A stretch of DNA of 64,000 nt from JAUIET01 sp964352475 (GTDB taxonomy: Bacteria; Pseudomonadota; Gammaproteobacteria; Pseudomonadales; JAUIET01). The notes beneath the pieces were generated by a model that was not told the DNA's origin, ran no database searches, and saw nothing but the letters and a program-made list of their open reading frames with translations. The DNA lies in the NCBI GenBank assembly GCA_964352475.1, contig CAYGSL010000001.1, positions 62,001 to 126,000 of the forward strand, in the 5' to 3' direction. Made by a program: the position numbers and the translations under genes. Of the stretch, positions 26,551-35,624 are shown piece by piece. Position 1 is the stretch's first letter; each line of letters opens with the position of its first letter.

Positions 26551-27061
26551 GCAAGAAACCATAGAAGTTGCGCAGAAGCAATTTATACGTAGTCGCTGGT
26601 TCGAGGACATTCCAGTTGGTGAGTTTCACGTGTTCGGTTCACACACTTTTAGTGAGAAAGAGATCATTGAATTTGGCCAGAAATACGCACCGGAGGTTTA
26701 CCACACCAACCCAGAAGCGGCTTTCGACACACCACACCGAGGCATAGTGGCGTCCGGCTTTCACGTAGCGGCTATCTGGATGAAATTAATGGTCTCGTAT
26801 ATGGAGCGCTTCGCCGATGGCGTGCAGGATGGACGTAGAAACGGTGCCGGCGTAGGCGTAGAAGACATGGTTTGGTTGCACCCGGTCCGCCCCGGACACA
26901 CACTGACCTACACGTACGAAATCATCGACAAACCCGATAAAGTTGTGCGCGACAAATGGGGCATAATTCGCAGCAGAAACGAAGCGTTCAATCAATACAA
27001 TGAGCGCGTCTTCAGTTTCGAGATTGATATTCTTGCGGAACGCAACCCAGCGCTTTCATAG
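26543..27061 (+). CDS. MaoC-like dehydratase-domain protein 2
   Basis: 172-residue second hot-dog protein with IIEFGQKYAPEVYHTNPEAA and HRGIVASGFHVAAIWMKLM. The usual D-Q-P-x-H-x-D catalytic block is altered (YAPEVYHTNPEA), so the His is kept but the Asp position differs. ATG 26543 overlaps gene 1, indicating translational coupling and perhaps a heteromer in which one partner is structural. The substrate is unknown. Confidence 0.8.
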   Translation: MGEQETIEVAQKQFIRSRWFEDIPVGEFHVFGSHTFSEKEIIEFGQKYAPEVYHTNPEAAFDTPHRGIVASGFHVAAIWMKLMVSYMERFADGVQDGRRNGAGVGVEDMVWLHPVRPGHTLTYTYEIIDKPDKVVRDKWGIIRSRNEAFNQYNERVFSFEIDILAERNPALS

Positions 27062-27078
27062 CTCCAAATCAGCTCAAA

Positions 27079-27783
27079 TCAACCCGCTTCTGCCACAACA
27101 GCTTCAGCAAGAATTTCTACAGAATCAAATATTGGCAGGCTTTGTCTGTGTTCAGACAATAGTGTTGAGAGTTCAGAACAACCCAACAACAAGCAATCAA
27201 CACCTTGTTTAGCAAACGTTGCGACCGCATTGTTGTAGCTGCCTATTAGCGCGTCATCGGCTTTACCGGCCTTCACGGCAAAGATCAAATCCATTACTAC
27301 ATCTTGCACTTGTTTTTTGGGGTAAACCACGGATAAGCCATGCTGCTCAAAGGGAGGCTCAAATAAATTGATGCCGTGCGTAGCGGTGGATGCTAATACA
27401 CCAATCCTGGAGTATGACGGGCTCTCACGTTTAACCGCAGCGGCACATAGCTTGATCAAATGCCATACAGGTATGTTTACAGCACGCTCGGCGTAGTGAT
27501 GGTAGTGATGTGCTGTGTTGCATGGTATCACCAGGAAATTTGCGCCAGCTGCCTCGAGCCGACTGGCCATCTCGGCAATGACCGGGCCTGGATTGTCGGC
27601 ATCAGCGGACCCAGAGTACAGCAAGGCTTTTAACCTTGAAGGCACCTTGGGATTGTTGTCGACCAGCATGTGAATGTGGTCAATATCATCTTCAGCAGGT
27701 GTAAGCGCAATCACTCGCTGCATTAGCGCCACGGTGGCATCCGGCCCCATCCCGCCGATAACGCCCACTACTTTATGAGACAT
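27079..27783 (-). CDS. Aspartate/glutamate racemase family protein
   Basis: 234-residue racemase with VGVIGGMGPDATVALMQRVI at the start. The two catalytic Cys motifs are VIPCNTAHHYH (about residue 92) and LLLGCSELSTLL (about 202). The size and motifs fit the RacX/YgeA-type aspartate/glutamate (broad-specificity) racemases. ATG 27783 was chosen; upstream codons in the frame extend into the divergent promoter of the S9 peptidase. A role in D-amino-acid formation or use is likely. Confidence 0.85.
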   Translation of the reverse strand: MSHKVVGVIGGMGPDATVALMQRVIALTPAEDDIDHIHMLVDNNPKVPSRLKALLYSGSADADNPGPVIAEMASRLEAAGANFLVIPCNTAHHYHHYAERAVNIPVWHLIKLCAAAVKRESPSYSRIGVLASTATHGINLFEPPFEQHGLSVVYPKKQVQDVVMDLIFAVKAGKADDALIGSYNNAVATFAKQGVDCLLLGCSELSTLLSEHRQSLPIFDSVEILAEAVVAEAG

Positions 27784-27913
27784 CTCATTCCAATCTCTAT
27801 GAATTGCAATATAAGCAAATGCCGTAAAAGCCGTACAACTTGTTGTTGCCACGGTTAACACATTGGTGCGCTTCAGTGTATATTGCCGCCGTTAAATAAG
27901 GAAAGTTTAAATA

Positions 27914-29989
27914 GTGAAACGTATTTTTAGCCGCAGCACTTTGTGCGTGATTTTCATTCAATTTTTATTAACATTTACCGCAGCTAGCGCATTTGCAAAG
28001 AACCCATTGCAGCTGAAAGACATGCATAAGCTGGCAAGCGTCAGCGAGCCCGCGTTTTCGCCAAATGGGCGGCAACTTGTATACACGGTTGAAACGCCGA
28101 ACATAGAAGACGATAGCAGCAGTAGTGATCTGTTTACCGTCGATTTTTCCAAAGGTCGACAACAAGCCTTAAGCAATACACCCGACTCCAGTGAATGGGC
28201 TGCGCAGTTTACCGCGGACGGTTTGCATGTAGTGTTTTTGTCAGATCGAGGCGAGGAAGAATCAACACAGGTTTGGATGCAGCCGGTTGCAGGCGGCGAA
28301 GCAATCAACTTGTCGCAATGGTCGGAAGATGTTGAAGACTACAGTTTGTCGCCTGACGGCAAATATCTCGCTTACGTTAGTGTGCAAGCGGACCCAAATA
28401 GCACCGATGCTGACGAGGACGCAACTCCACCACCGATAGTGACCGAGCGCTTTTATTTTAAAGAAGATTACAGCGGCTATCTCGATGCAAAAAGAAGCTT
28501 GATATTCGTTCGCACAATTAGCGACGGCAGTACCAGGATTATCGGCAAAACGGATCGCAATACCTGGCTGCCAAGCTGGTCGCCCGACAGCTCAAGGCTG
28601 GCGTACGTTGAAAAAACCGGTGACAAGGCAGACCGGCATTTCAACTATGATGTGTATGTGCAAAATATGGTTCAGCCTGCAAATACGGAGAATACCAGCA
28701 GTGCCGTCGTCTCGCTTCCACCGCCGAAACAAGTGAGCCAATTCAGCGGGGTAGATGCCGACCCCTTTTGGATGGTCAGACCTCAGTGGTCTCCAAACGG
28801 CCGGCAGCTGCTCTGGCTACAGGGCGAAGAATCCAAATGGATTTATTACGCACCGCTGCAACTCGCCGTTGCGAACCTGGATACCGGCCATGTCAGCAAA
28901 CTGGCCTGGCAAGATCGATGGATGAATCAGCCATTATGGTCTGACAATGGAAAATCAGTTTACGCCATTGTTGAAGAAAGTCGCGAAGCTCATGTGCAGC
29001 AAATCAACGTAGCCACCGGGAGTATTTCCTATCTGTCTGCGGGTCCGCAATTCATCAGCGCAATAGCTCTGGGCAGAGGTGATCGTTTGGTAGCACTTTC
29101 CTCCAGTGACGAGAAGCCACCCGAGCTGTTTGCTTTGGAAGGCGCAAGGCAACGTCAGTTAAGCAATCACAATGAGTGGCTTTCCGATAAAACTGTGCAA
29201 GCAGCGGAGAACATTGCGTTTGAGAATGATGGTGTCACCATACACGGTTTCATCACCAAACCACTGGGTGAGAAGCCACCGCAGGGATACCCGACAATTG
29301 TCGAATTGCACGGCGGTCCGGTTTACCAGTATTCGCGTGAGTTCAGTATTGATAGACAATTGTATGTAAGCAATGGCTATCTGGTAGTGTCGATCAATCC
29401 ACGCGGCTCGTCCGGCCACGGTTTTGACTTTGCGCGCGCTATATACGCGGATTGGGGCAACAAAGACAGCAGTGACATTCTTGCAGGCCTTGATGAGCTG
29501 CAAGCCAAAGGTCTGGTTGACCCGAATCGTATTGGTGTGGAAGGCTGGAGCTATGGCGGCATGCTCACTCACTATCTTATCGCACGAGATACACGCTTCA
29601 AGGCGGCAGTGAGCGGTGCAGGTGCGACCAATGTGTTTGCCACCTTCGGTCACGATATGTACATTCGTGAATACCTTTATGAACTGGGCGCGCCATGGGA
29701 GAACATGGCAGCTTACCAGCGCCTTAGCCAGCCTTTCCTACAAGCAAACAAGATCAAAACGCCTACCTTGTTTCAATGCACTGAACTGGATTTCAACGTG
29801 CCTTGCATAGGTGCTGAACAAATGTTTCAGGCGCTGAAAATACTGGATATACCTACTCGCTTGGTGATTTATCCTGATCAGTACCACGGACTGGATATTC
29901 CAAGTTATTTGGAAGATCGTATGCAACGGAATCTAAACTGGTTTAAGCAATATCTATTGGACAATAAGGCCGAAGAGCCCGCTCTTTAG
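27914..29989 (+). CDS. S9-family prolyl-oligopeptidase, exported
   Basis: 691-residue serine peptidase. A signal peptide (about 1-28, ending ASAFA) precedes a TolB/beta-propeller domain with repeated SPxG blades (FSPNGRQLVYT, LSPDGKYLAYV, WSPDSSRLAYV, WSPNGRQLLWL) and a C-terminal alpha/beta-hydrolase. Nucleophile Ser546 is in GVEGWSYGGML, His658 in YPDQYHGLD and an Asp in ELDFNVP. The start is a GTG with a purine-rich site upstream. It is probably periplasmic and degrades peptides. It overlaps the convergent cls gene by 4 bases. Confidence 0.9.
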   Translation: MKRIFSRSTLCVIFIQFLLTFTAASAFAKNPLQLKDMHKLASVSEPAFSPNGRQLVYTVETPNIEDDSSSSDLFTVDFSKGRQQALSNTPDSSEWAAQFTADGLHVVFLSDRGEEESTQVWMQPVAGGEAINLSQWSEDVEDYSLSPDGKYLAYVSVQADPNSTDADEDATPPPIVTERFYFKEDYSGYLDAKRSLIFVRTISDGSTRIIGKTDRNTWLPSWSPDSSRLAYVEKTGDKADRHFNYDVYVQNMVQPANTENTSSAVVSLPPPKQVSQFSGVDADPFWMVRPQWSPNGRQLLWLQGEESKWIYYAPLQLAVANLDTGHVSKLAWQDRWMNQPLWSDNGKSVYAIVEESREAHVQQINVATGSISYLSAGPQFISAIALGRGDRLVALSSSDEKPPELFALEGARQRQLSNHNEWLSDKTVQAAENIAFENDGVTIHGFITKPLGEKPPQGYPTIVELHGGPVYQYSREFSIDRQLYVSNGYLVVSINPRGSSGHGFDFARAIYADWGNKDSSDILAGLDELQAKGLVDPNRIGVEGWSYGGMLTHYLIARDTRFKAAVSGAGATNVFATFGHDMYIREYLYELGAPWENMAAYQRLSQPFLQANKIKTPTLFQCTELDFNVPCIGAEQMFQALKILDIPTRLVIYPDQYHGLDIPSYLEDRMQRNLNWFKQYLLDNKAEEPAL

Positions 29990-31169
29990 AGCCAGTATTT
30001 TAGTACCAGCGCCGCGCGCTCCTTGATTCGTTGAAACACTGAGCGCGCCAACCAATCATCAAGAATCACTTCATCACTCTTTTCAAGATCATCAGTAAAA
30101 CGCTGCGTCATTTCCTGTGCCAGATTAGCGTCAATAACCACCAGATTGGCTTCGTTGTTGTGTTCAAGGCTTCGAATGTCCAGATTACTTGAGCCTATCG
30201 TTAGCCACAGTGAATCCACCACCATTGTTTTGCTGTGCAGCATACTGGGCTTGAACTCGAATATGCGTATTCCGGCAACAAGCAACTCTTCGAAATGGGC
30301 GTGCGACGCGTAAAGAGCCGGCGGGTTATCACTGAAACTCGGCAGTATCAGTGTTACCTCGACACCGCGATTGACCGCCTCTGTGAGGGCGTCAACAAAT
30401 TCTCTGGGTGGAACGAAGTAAGCATGAGTAATCAATACTGATCGAGTGGCCGCTTGAATAGCCGCAATTTGGCCGTCAACAATGCGTGACTCAGAGTCCA
30501 AGCGGTCACTGGCAACGATCGATGCAAGGCAACTGCCTTCCTGTGCCAGCACTGGAAACAAGCGATTTTCCACACTGACATCCCTACCCATGTTCAACCA
30601 GACGGACAGAAACAAGCGTTGCAGATCAGCAACTACTGGGCCACGTGTTAGCGCGTGCAGGTCATGCCAGCCGCGGTCGGCTGGTGTCTGAGACGAGTTG
30701 TCGAAAGCACTCTTTTCGCTCAGATATTCATCAGTGATATTGATTCCACCAACGAAGCCAATTTGCCCATCAACAACCAGCATCTTTCGGTGATCACGCT
30801 GATGCATTCTCCAGAAGCGTAAGTCCAGAGAACGTTGAAATGAGCGAACTTTCACGCCAGAATTTCGCAACTTCGATATCAGATCGCTACTAATTTCGAA
30901 GGAACCCAGCGCATCAAATAAAATTTTAATCGCAACACCATTTTGAGCTTTTTCAACAAGCAACTCCACGAATTGCTCTGCTGCCTCACCATCGATAAAC
31001 GTATACGATTGTAGATGCACATGATCGGTGGCCNNNNNNNNNNNNNNNNNNNNNNNNNNNNNNNNNNNNNNNNNNNNNNNNNNNNNNNNNNNNNNNNNNN
31101 NNNNNNNNNNNNNNNNNNNNNNNNNNNNNNNNNAACCGCTACCAGCAGCACTACAGTGGTCCAGCTCAT
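29986..31169 (-). CDS. Phospholipase D-type cardiolipin synthase, interrupted by scaffold gap
   Basis: Membrane enzyme that joins phosphatidyl groups to make cardiolipin. Both HKD motifs are seen: HRKMLVVDGQIGFVGGIN and HSKTMVVDSLWLTIGSSN, each followed by the N/E-rich block. The frame is open up to the 100-N gap at 31034-31133. Beyond the gap, MSWTTVVLLVAV (31169-31134) is a plausible membrane-anchoring N-terminus on the same strand. The gap length is nominal, so the true length and the continuity of frame are unknown. cls-like identity is good; the exact paralogue is not assigned. Confidence 0.75.
31034..31133. other. Scaffold gap (100 N)
   Basis: A run of exactly 100 N inside the cardiolipin-synthase gene. 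The flanking sequences share no overlap, unlike the gap at 40621-40720, so some bases are really missing. The N count is likely a placeholder. Confidence 0.98.
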
Positions 31170-31335
31170 TGAGCTATGCCGCTCCTACCATTCGCGCCAA
31201 GACGCATAACAGCGGGCAATTTTCGATGGCGCTTGTTCTGCACTTCCTCTTCATTCTCAAGTAAACTTCGCTATGTCACGTGGCGCAGCATATACAGCGG
31301 CAACGCCATTCACAAGCTTGAGCGTTGGAGTTTAC

Positions 31336-34300
31336 ATGTCAGTGTTTTTTCGTTTATTCGCCCTTATTGTGGCAATTACATTTCTGTCGCCTGGTAGCGT
31401 TGCCGAAGTGACCTCAGCTGAAACCGAGAAAGATGAAAAAAAATGGGATGTTCTAAACCCACCCTTTGAGCTTGATAAGGTCGACATTGATACCGAATCC
31501 ACTACATGGTCCAGTCTGGACGTCACACCTGACGGCAAACAGATTGTATTCGATATGTTGGGCGATATTTTTGTGGTTGGAATCGAAGGTGGCGAGGCAA
31601 AAGCGCTCACCCAGGATTTAGGCTGGAACATTCACCCAAGTGTTAGTCCTGACGGACAAACCATTGCGTTTATCTCTGACCGTGGCGGTCTTTCCAATAT
31701 TTGGACAATGGACATGAATGGCCAAAACATGCGGGCCATAAGCGAGGAGAAGAAAAACCTGATTCACTCGCCAAAATGGAGTCCTGACGGGGATTATCTG
31801 CTGGCCAACAAAGGCATTATGTCTAGTCGCAGTATTCCTGCAGGGGAAATTTGGCTGTATCACACGAATGGTGGCGACGGTGTGCCGTTGAAAGAGCGCA
31901 ATGGTGGTAAGAAGGAGCAGAAGAACATTGCTGACCCCGCGTTTTCTCATGATGGACGCTACGTGTATTACACCCAAGACCTCACCCCAGGTAGCACGTT
32001 CAGCTACAACCGTGATCCTTTAAAAGGCGTATTCGGCATTCAGCGTTATGAGCTGAGTGACGGCGAAGAGACTACCATCACTGGAGGCGTGGGCGGAGCA
32101 ATTGTTCCAACACCGTCGCCCGATGGAAAGAGTCTCGCTTTTGTCAGGCGTGTGCGCGAGAAGACCGCCCTTTTTATAAAAGATCTGGCCAGTGGCGCCG
32201 AACGATCAATCTACAACGAGCTTGAACGCGATATGCAGGAAGGCTTTGGTAGCGAGGGCTATTTTGCGTACTTCGACTGGACGCCTGATGCCCGCCATAT
32301 CGTATTCTGGTCTGGTGGAGGTTTTTATAAGATTGACGTGAACGATGGCAAGGTTCAGCAGATCCCTGTGCGGGTAAAATCTACTTTACGCTTCGCAGAC
32401 GCTCAACGTGTTGCCGTTGATGTTGCACCGACTCAATTTGATTTGAAAATGACGCGCTGGGCGCAAAAGTCGCCCAATGGAAAAAGCATTTTGTTCCAGG
32501 CGCTGGGCAAACTGTATGTGCACGATGTTGCTAGTGGCGAGTCAAAACGCTTAACCCGGCAAAATGATCACGATGAATTTTATCCACGTTATTCTGCAGA
32601 CGGTCGCAACATCATATACACCACCTGGAATGATAAAGCGCTGGGCAGCATCAAAGTGGTGCCAGCACGCGGCGGAAAAGGCAAGACTGTCAGCAGGCAA
32701 CCAGGACACTACGCGGACCCCAGCCTCGCGGCCGATGGCAAAACATTTGCGTATCGCAAGTTCTCTGGAGGTTATCTGTTAAGCCCTGAGTGGTCGCTTG
32801 ATCCTGGCGTATACATATCCTCGACAGACAATAGTGGTCAGCCAATCCGGGTGTCTTCGAAAGGCCACGCGCCCCAGTTTATTACAGGCAGTGACCGGGT
32901 TTTCTTTACCGAGTTTATTACCGACTCACCCTACCCTGAAACTCAGCTTGTTAGTGTTAACGCACATGGCAATGATAGGCGCGAGCATTTGCATGGCGCA
33001 GATAAGGTAAGTGAATATCGTTTGTCGCCCGATGGCAAATGGGTTTCGTTCGCCTACCAGTTCAAAGCGTTTGTGGCTCCTTTCAAAGTAAATGGTAAAC
33101 GTCGCGCTATTGGGCCAGAGAGTAAAGCATTCAAGGTGGCGCAATTGTCTGATCACCCTGGCGAGTTTTTGCATTGGGACAAAGACAGCTCCCGCGTGGG
33201 TTGGTCTTATGGGCCGAACTATTACGAACGTGTTGTTGCTGACGCTTATCTTGATGAGCCTGCGGCTATTACTGCACAGTCTTTGTCGTTTAGCGTAGTC
33301 AGCGACCAACCGTCACGAACTATAGCCTTAGTGAACGCAACGGTTGTCACTATGCGTGATGCCAACGCTCAGCAAGAAGTGTTGCAAAACGCTGCTGTGA
33401 TTGTCGATAAAAACCGAATTGCTTATGTTGGATCAATGGCGGATGCAAACATTCCAGACGGTGCACTGATCATAGATGCCAAGGGGAAAACGATTATTCC
33501 CGGTCTGATTGATACGCACGCGCATGGTTCAATGGGCAGCGAGGAAATCATTCCGCAGCAAAACTGGATGCAGTATTCCAATTTGGCGTTTGGTGTTACA
33601 ACGATTCATGATCCTTCTAATGATACTTCTGAAATATTCGCGGCTTCCGAATTGCAGAAGGCCGGAAAGCTTGTAGCCCCGCGGATTTTTTCAACCGGTT
33701 CTATCCTCTATGGGGCCGAATCGCTAGGCGTAAAAGCGATTGTGGACAATTACGATGACGCACTTTTTCACCTGCAGAGAATGAAAGACGTTGGCGCCAT
33801 ATCGGTGAAAAGTTATAACCAGCCGCGGCGCGACCAGCGTCAGCAAATTTTAGCCGCGGCGCGCGAACTGGATATGATGGTTGTTCCTGAAGGTGGCGGT
33901 AAGTTGCACCAGAACATCAGTATGCTTATCGACGGCCATACCGGGCTTGAACATTCTTTACCTATACCCACTGGCTACCAGGACTTAACAACGCTGTGGT
34001 CGGCCACCAAGTTCGGCTATACACCAACTTTCGTGGTTTCCTACGGCGGTCTGATGGGAGAAGAATACTGGTACGACCGACACAATGTATGGGACAACCC
34101 GCGCTTATTGCGTTACACCCCGCACTACCTTCTAGACAGCCGTGCAATACGCCGCCCTAAAGCACCTGATGAGCAATACAATCATTTCAATGTGGCCAAA
34201 TACGCCAAAAAACTACGCGACAAAGGAGTGACTGTGCACATTGGCGCCCATGGTCAGCGTGAGGGTCTAGGCGCGCACTGGGAAATGTGGATTATGCAAC

Positions 34301-34635
34301 AAGGAGGGTTCAGTGCCTGGGAAGCAATTCGCGCTGGAACCATCGACGGTGCGAAGCATTTAGGTATGGACAAACAGATAGGCAGTATTGAAGTGGGTAA
34401 ACTGGCTGATCTCGTGTTAATAGATGGCGACGTACTGTCAGATCTGGCCTTGAGTGAGCATGTCAGCCACACGGTAATTAACGGTCGGGTTTATGAGGCA
34501 AGCACTATGAACGAAGTGGGTAGCCAGAAACGACGTTTGCCATTTTTCTTTGAGCAAGACAATGCGGCTTTCTTACCTCCTGAAAGCGAACAGGCACAGC
34601 AGCGTAAGGCCTATAAGCATCACTGGCGACATTAA
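31336..34635 (+). CDS. Exported TolB-propeller/amidohydrolase fusion protein
   Basis: 1099-residue protein with a signal peptide (MSVFFRLFALIVAITFLSPGSVAE). Residues about 45-650 carry tandem PD40/TolB blades (VTPDGKQIVFD, VSPDGQTIAFIS, WSPDGDYLLAN, PSPDGKSLAFVR, LSPDGKWVSFAY). A C-terminal amidohydrolase follows, with IIPGLIDTHAHGSMG, HIGAHGQREGLG and GSIEVGKLADLVLIDGD. ATG 31336 has TTGGAG 6 bases upstream. This two-domain type is common in marine Gammaproteobacteria and is predicted to be periplasmic. The substrate, perhaps a peptide or imidazolone-like compound, is unknown. Confidence 0.85.
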   Translation: MSVFFRLFALIVAITFLSPGSVAEVTSAETEKDEKKWDVLNPPFELDKVDIDTESTTWSSLDVTPDGKQIVFDMLGDIFVVGIEGGEAKALTQDLGWNIHPSVSPDGQTIAFISDRGGLSNIWTMDMNGQNMRAISEEKKNLIHSPKWSPDGDYLLANKGIMSSRSIPAGEIWLYHTNGGDGVPLKERNGGKKEQKNIADPAFSHDGRYVYYTQDLTPGSTFSYNRDPLKGVFGIQRYELSDGEETTITGGVGGAIVPTPSPDGKSLAFVRRVREKTALFIKDLASGAERSIYNELERDMQEGFGSEGYFAYFDWTPDARHIVFWSGGGFYKIDVNDGKVQQIPVRVKSTLRFADAQRVAVDVAPTQFDLKMTRWAQKSPNGKSILFQALGKLYVHDVASGESKRLTRQNDHDEFYPRYSADGRNIIYTTWNDKALGSIKVVPARGGKGKTVSRQPGHYADPSLAADGKTFAYRKFSGGYLLSPEWSLDPGVYISSTDNSGQPIRVSSKGHAPQFITGSDRVFFTEFITDSPYPETQLVSVNAHGNDRREHLHGADKVSEYRLSPDGKWVSFAYQFKAFVAPFKVNGKRRAIGPESKAFKVAQLSDHPGEFLHWDKDSSRVGWSYGPNYYERVVADAYLDEPAAITAQSLSFSVVSDQPSRTIALVNATVVTMRDANAQQEVLQNAAVIVDKNRIAYVGSMADANIPDGALIIDAKGKTIIPGLIDTHAHGSMGSEEIIPQQNWMQYSNLAFGVTTIHDPSNDTSEIFAASELQKAGKLVAPRIFSTGSILYGAESLGVKAIVDNYDDALFHLQRMKDVGAISVKSYNQPRRDQRQQILAAARELDMMVVPEGGGKLHQNISMLIDGHTGLEHSLPIPTGYQDLTTLWSATKFGYTPTFVVSYGGLMGEEYWYDRHNVWDNPRLLRYTPHYLLDSRAIRRPKAPDEQYNHFNVAKYAKKLRDKGVTVHIGAHGQREGLGAHWEMWIMQQGGFSAWEAIRAGTIDGAKHLGMDKQIGSIEVGKLADLVLIDGDVLSDLALSEHVSHTVINGRVYEASTMNEVGSQKRRLPFFFEQDNAAFLPPESEQAQQRKAYKHHWRH

Positions 34636-34835
34636 TCAGCACTGTTGACAGAAGACAACCTGGAGAAACCCGAATAGTAGTTGTGTTCGCTACGTGAGGT
34701 TTTCTCCGCGTTTTCCAGATCAGTAGCCTGATCTATAGCAGCATTGATCGACAACGAGTTGAGCGATCTAATGGATGCATCCGCGAACACCATGCCGGCG
34801 CTGATAAATAAAGTCATCCAGAGTATTGTTTTCAT
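34632..34835 (-). CDS. Small exported protein of unknown function
   Basis: 67 residues: a clear signal peptide (MKTILWMTLFISAGMVFADA) followed by a short mature part rich in Ser, Asn and Ala. I recognise no family. ATG 34835 was chosen for the signal peptide. Its stop overlaps the end of the amidohydrolase by 4 bases in convergent orientation, and it is divergent from the ECF sigma gene, so it could be a target of that sigma factor. Coding status rests on the signal peptide alone. Confidence 0.5.
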   Translation of the reverse strand: MKTILWMTLFISAGMVFADASIRSLNSLSINAAIDQATDLENAEKTSRSEHNYYSGFSRLSSVNSAD

Positions 34836-35104
34836 TGTGTTGCAGCCTACAAGTGTTTTTCGTTCTGCAGACAACAATGCATCAACTGTGCCAGTGCCAA
34901 AAACACACTGAATAACAAGGCTTTATGAGCCTGTGTTAATTTTTGATCAGCCACTTGTGTAAAGAGTATCGACTGTAAGTGGTTGAAAATAGTACATTTT
35001 TTAACCGATTCAAGGTTTTTGAAAACCCCTTGTAATAAACCTCTTATGGATTCGTATTACTTACTAAGACAGCAAATTCCATCAACGGAAGCCAAGGCTC
35101 CTTA

Positions 35105-35623
35105 ATGAACAAGGCGGCATTCAATGCCCAGTATCGCGAACATTACCACCAGGTGTTTGGTTTGTGCAGGCGCATGCTGGGAAGCACTCAAGATGCCGAG
35201 GACGCCACACAGGAGGTTTTTATGAAAGGCTATCGATCCTACGCTCACTATCGGCAGCATAGACCTTTTGGTCCGTGGATTAAGAGCATTGCCAGCAACT
35301 ACTGCATTGACCTGCTGCGCCGTCGTAAGCGCCTGGCTACTGTATTTTCTGATATTGACACCGAGTCTGATGAGCCGGTCGATACAGCGCTGGCCGCCGA
35401 AGACGCCTTAATCAATGCACATGATACGACTTCCATTAACGAGGCCGTGATCGCACTGCCGGAAAAGTATCGTTTGCCCATAGTGATGGCTTATTACTCA
35501 GATGCCAGCTACAAAGACATCGCCGGAAAACTTGGCATCAAGAAAAACCACGTTGGCGTTTTATTACTGCGTGCTCGACAACAATTGCGCCACGTTCTGA
35601 ACAGTACGAACACGGAGATTTGA
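35105..35623 (+). CDS. ECF-type RNA polymerase sigma factor
   Basis: 172-residue sigma-70 family factor. Region 2 includes MLGSTQDAEDATQEVFMKGYRSY (about 24-46) and PFGPWIKSIASNYCIDLLRRRKR; region 4 is the C-terminal helix-turn-helix (LPEKYRLPIVMAYYSDASYKDIAGKLGIKKNHVGVLLLRARQQLR). It lies one base before the anti-sigma gene, so they are co-transcribed and presumably form a regulatory pair. The upstream 269-base region has the hairpin CAAGG-ttttt-gaaaacCCCTTG-like repeat near 35011-35034; no ECF promoter was recognised. Confidence 0.9.
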   Translation: MNKAAFNAQYREHYHQVFGLCRRMLGSTQDAEDATQEVFMKGYRSYAHYRQHRPFGPWIKSIASNYCIDLLRRRKRLATVFSDIDTESDEPVDTALAAEDALINAHDTTSINEAVIALPEKYRLPIVMAYYSDASYKDIAGKLGIKKNHVGVLLLRARQQLRHVLNSTNTEI

Positions 35624-35624
35624 T

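Noticed and set aside
29159..29653. 164-residue minus-strand frame opposite the S9 peptidase
   Set aside because: Lies over the catalytic domain codons of the real gene; no independent support.
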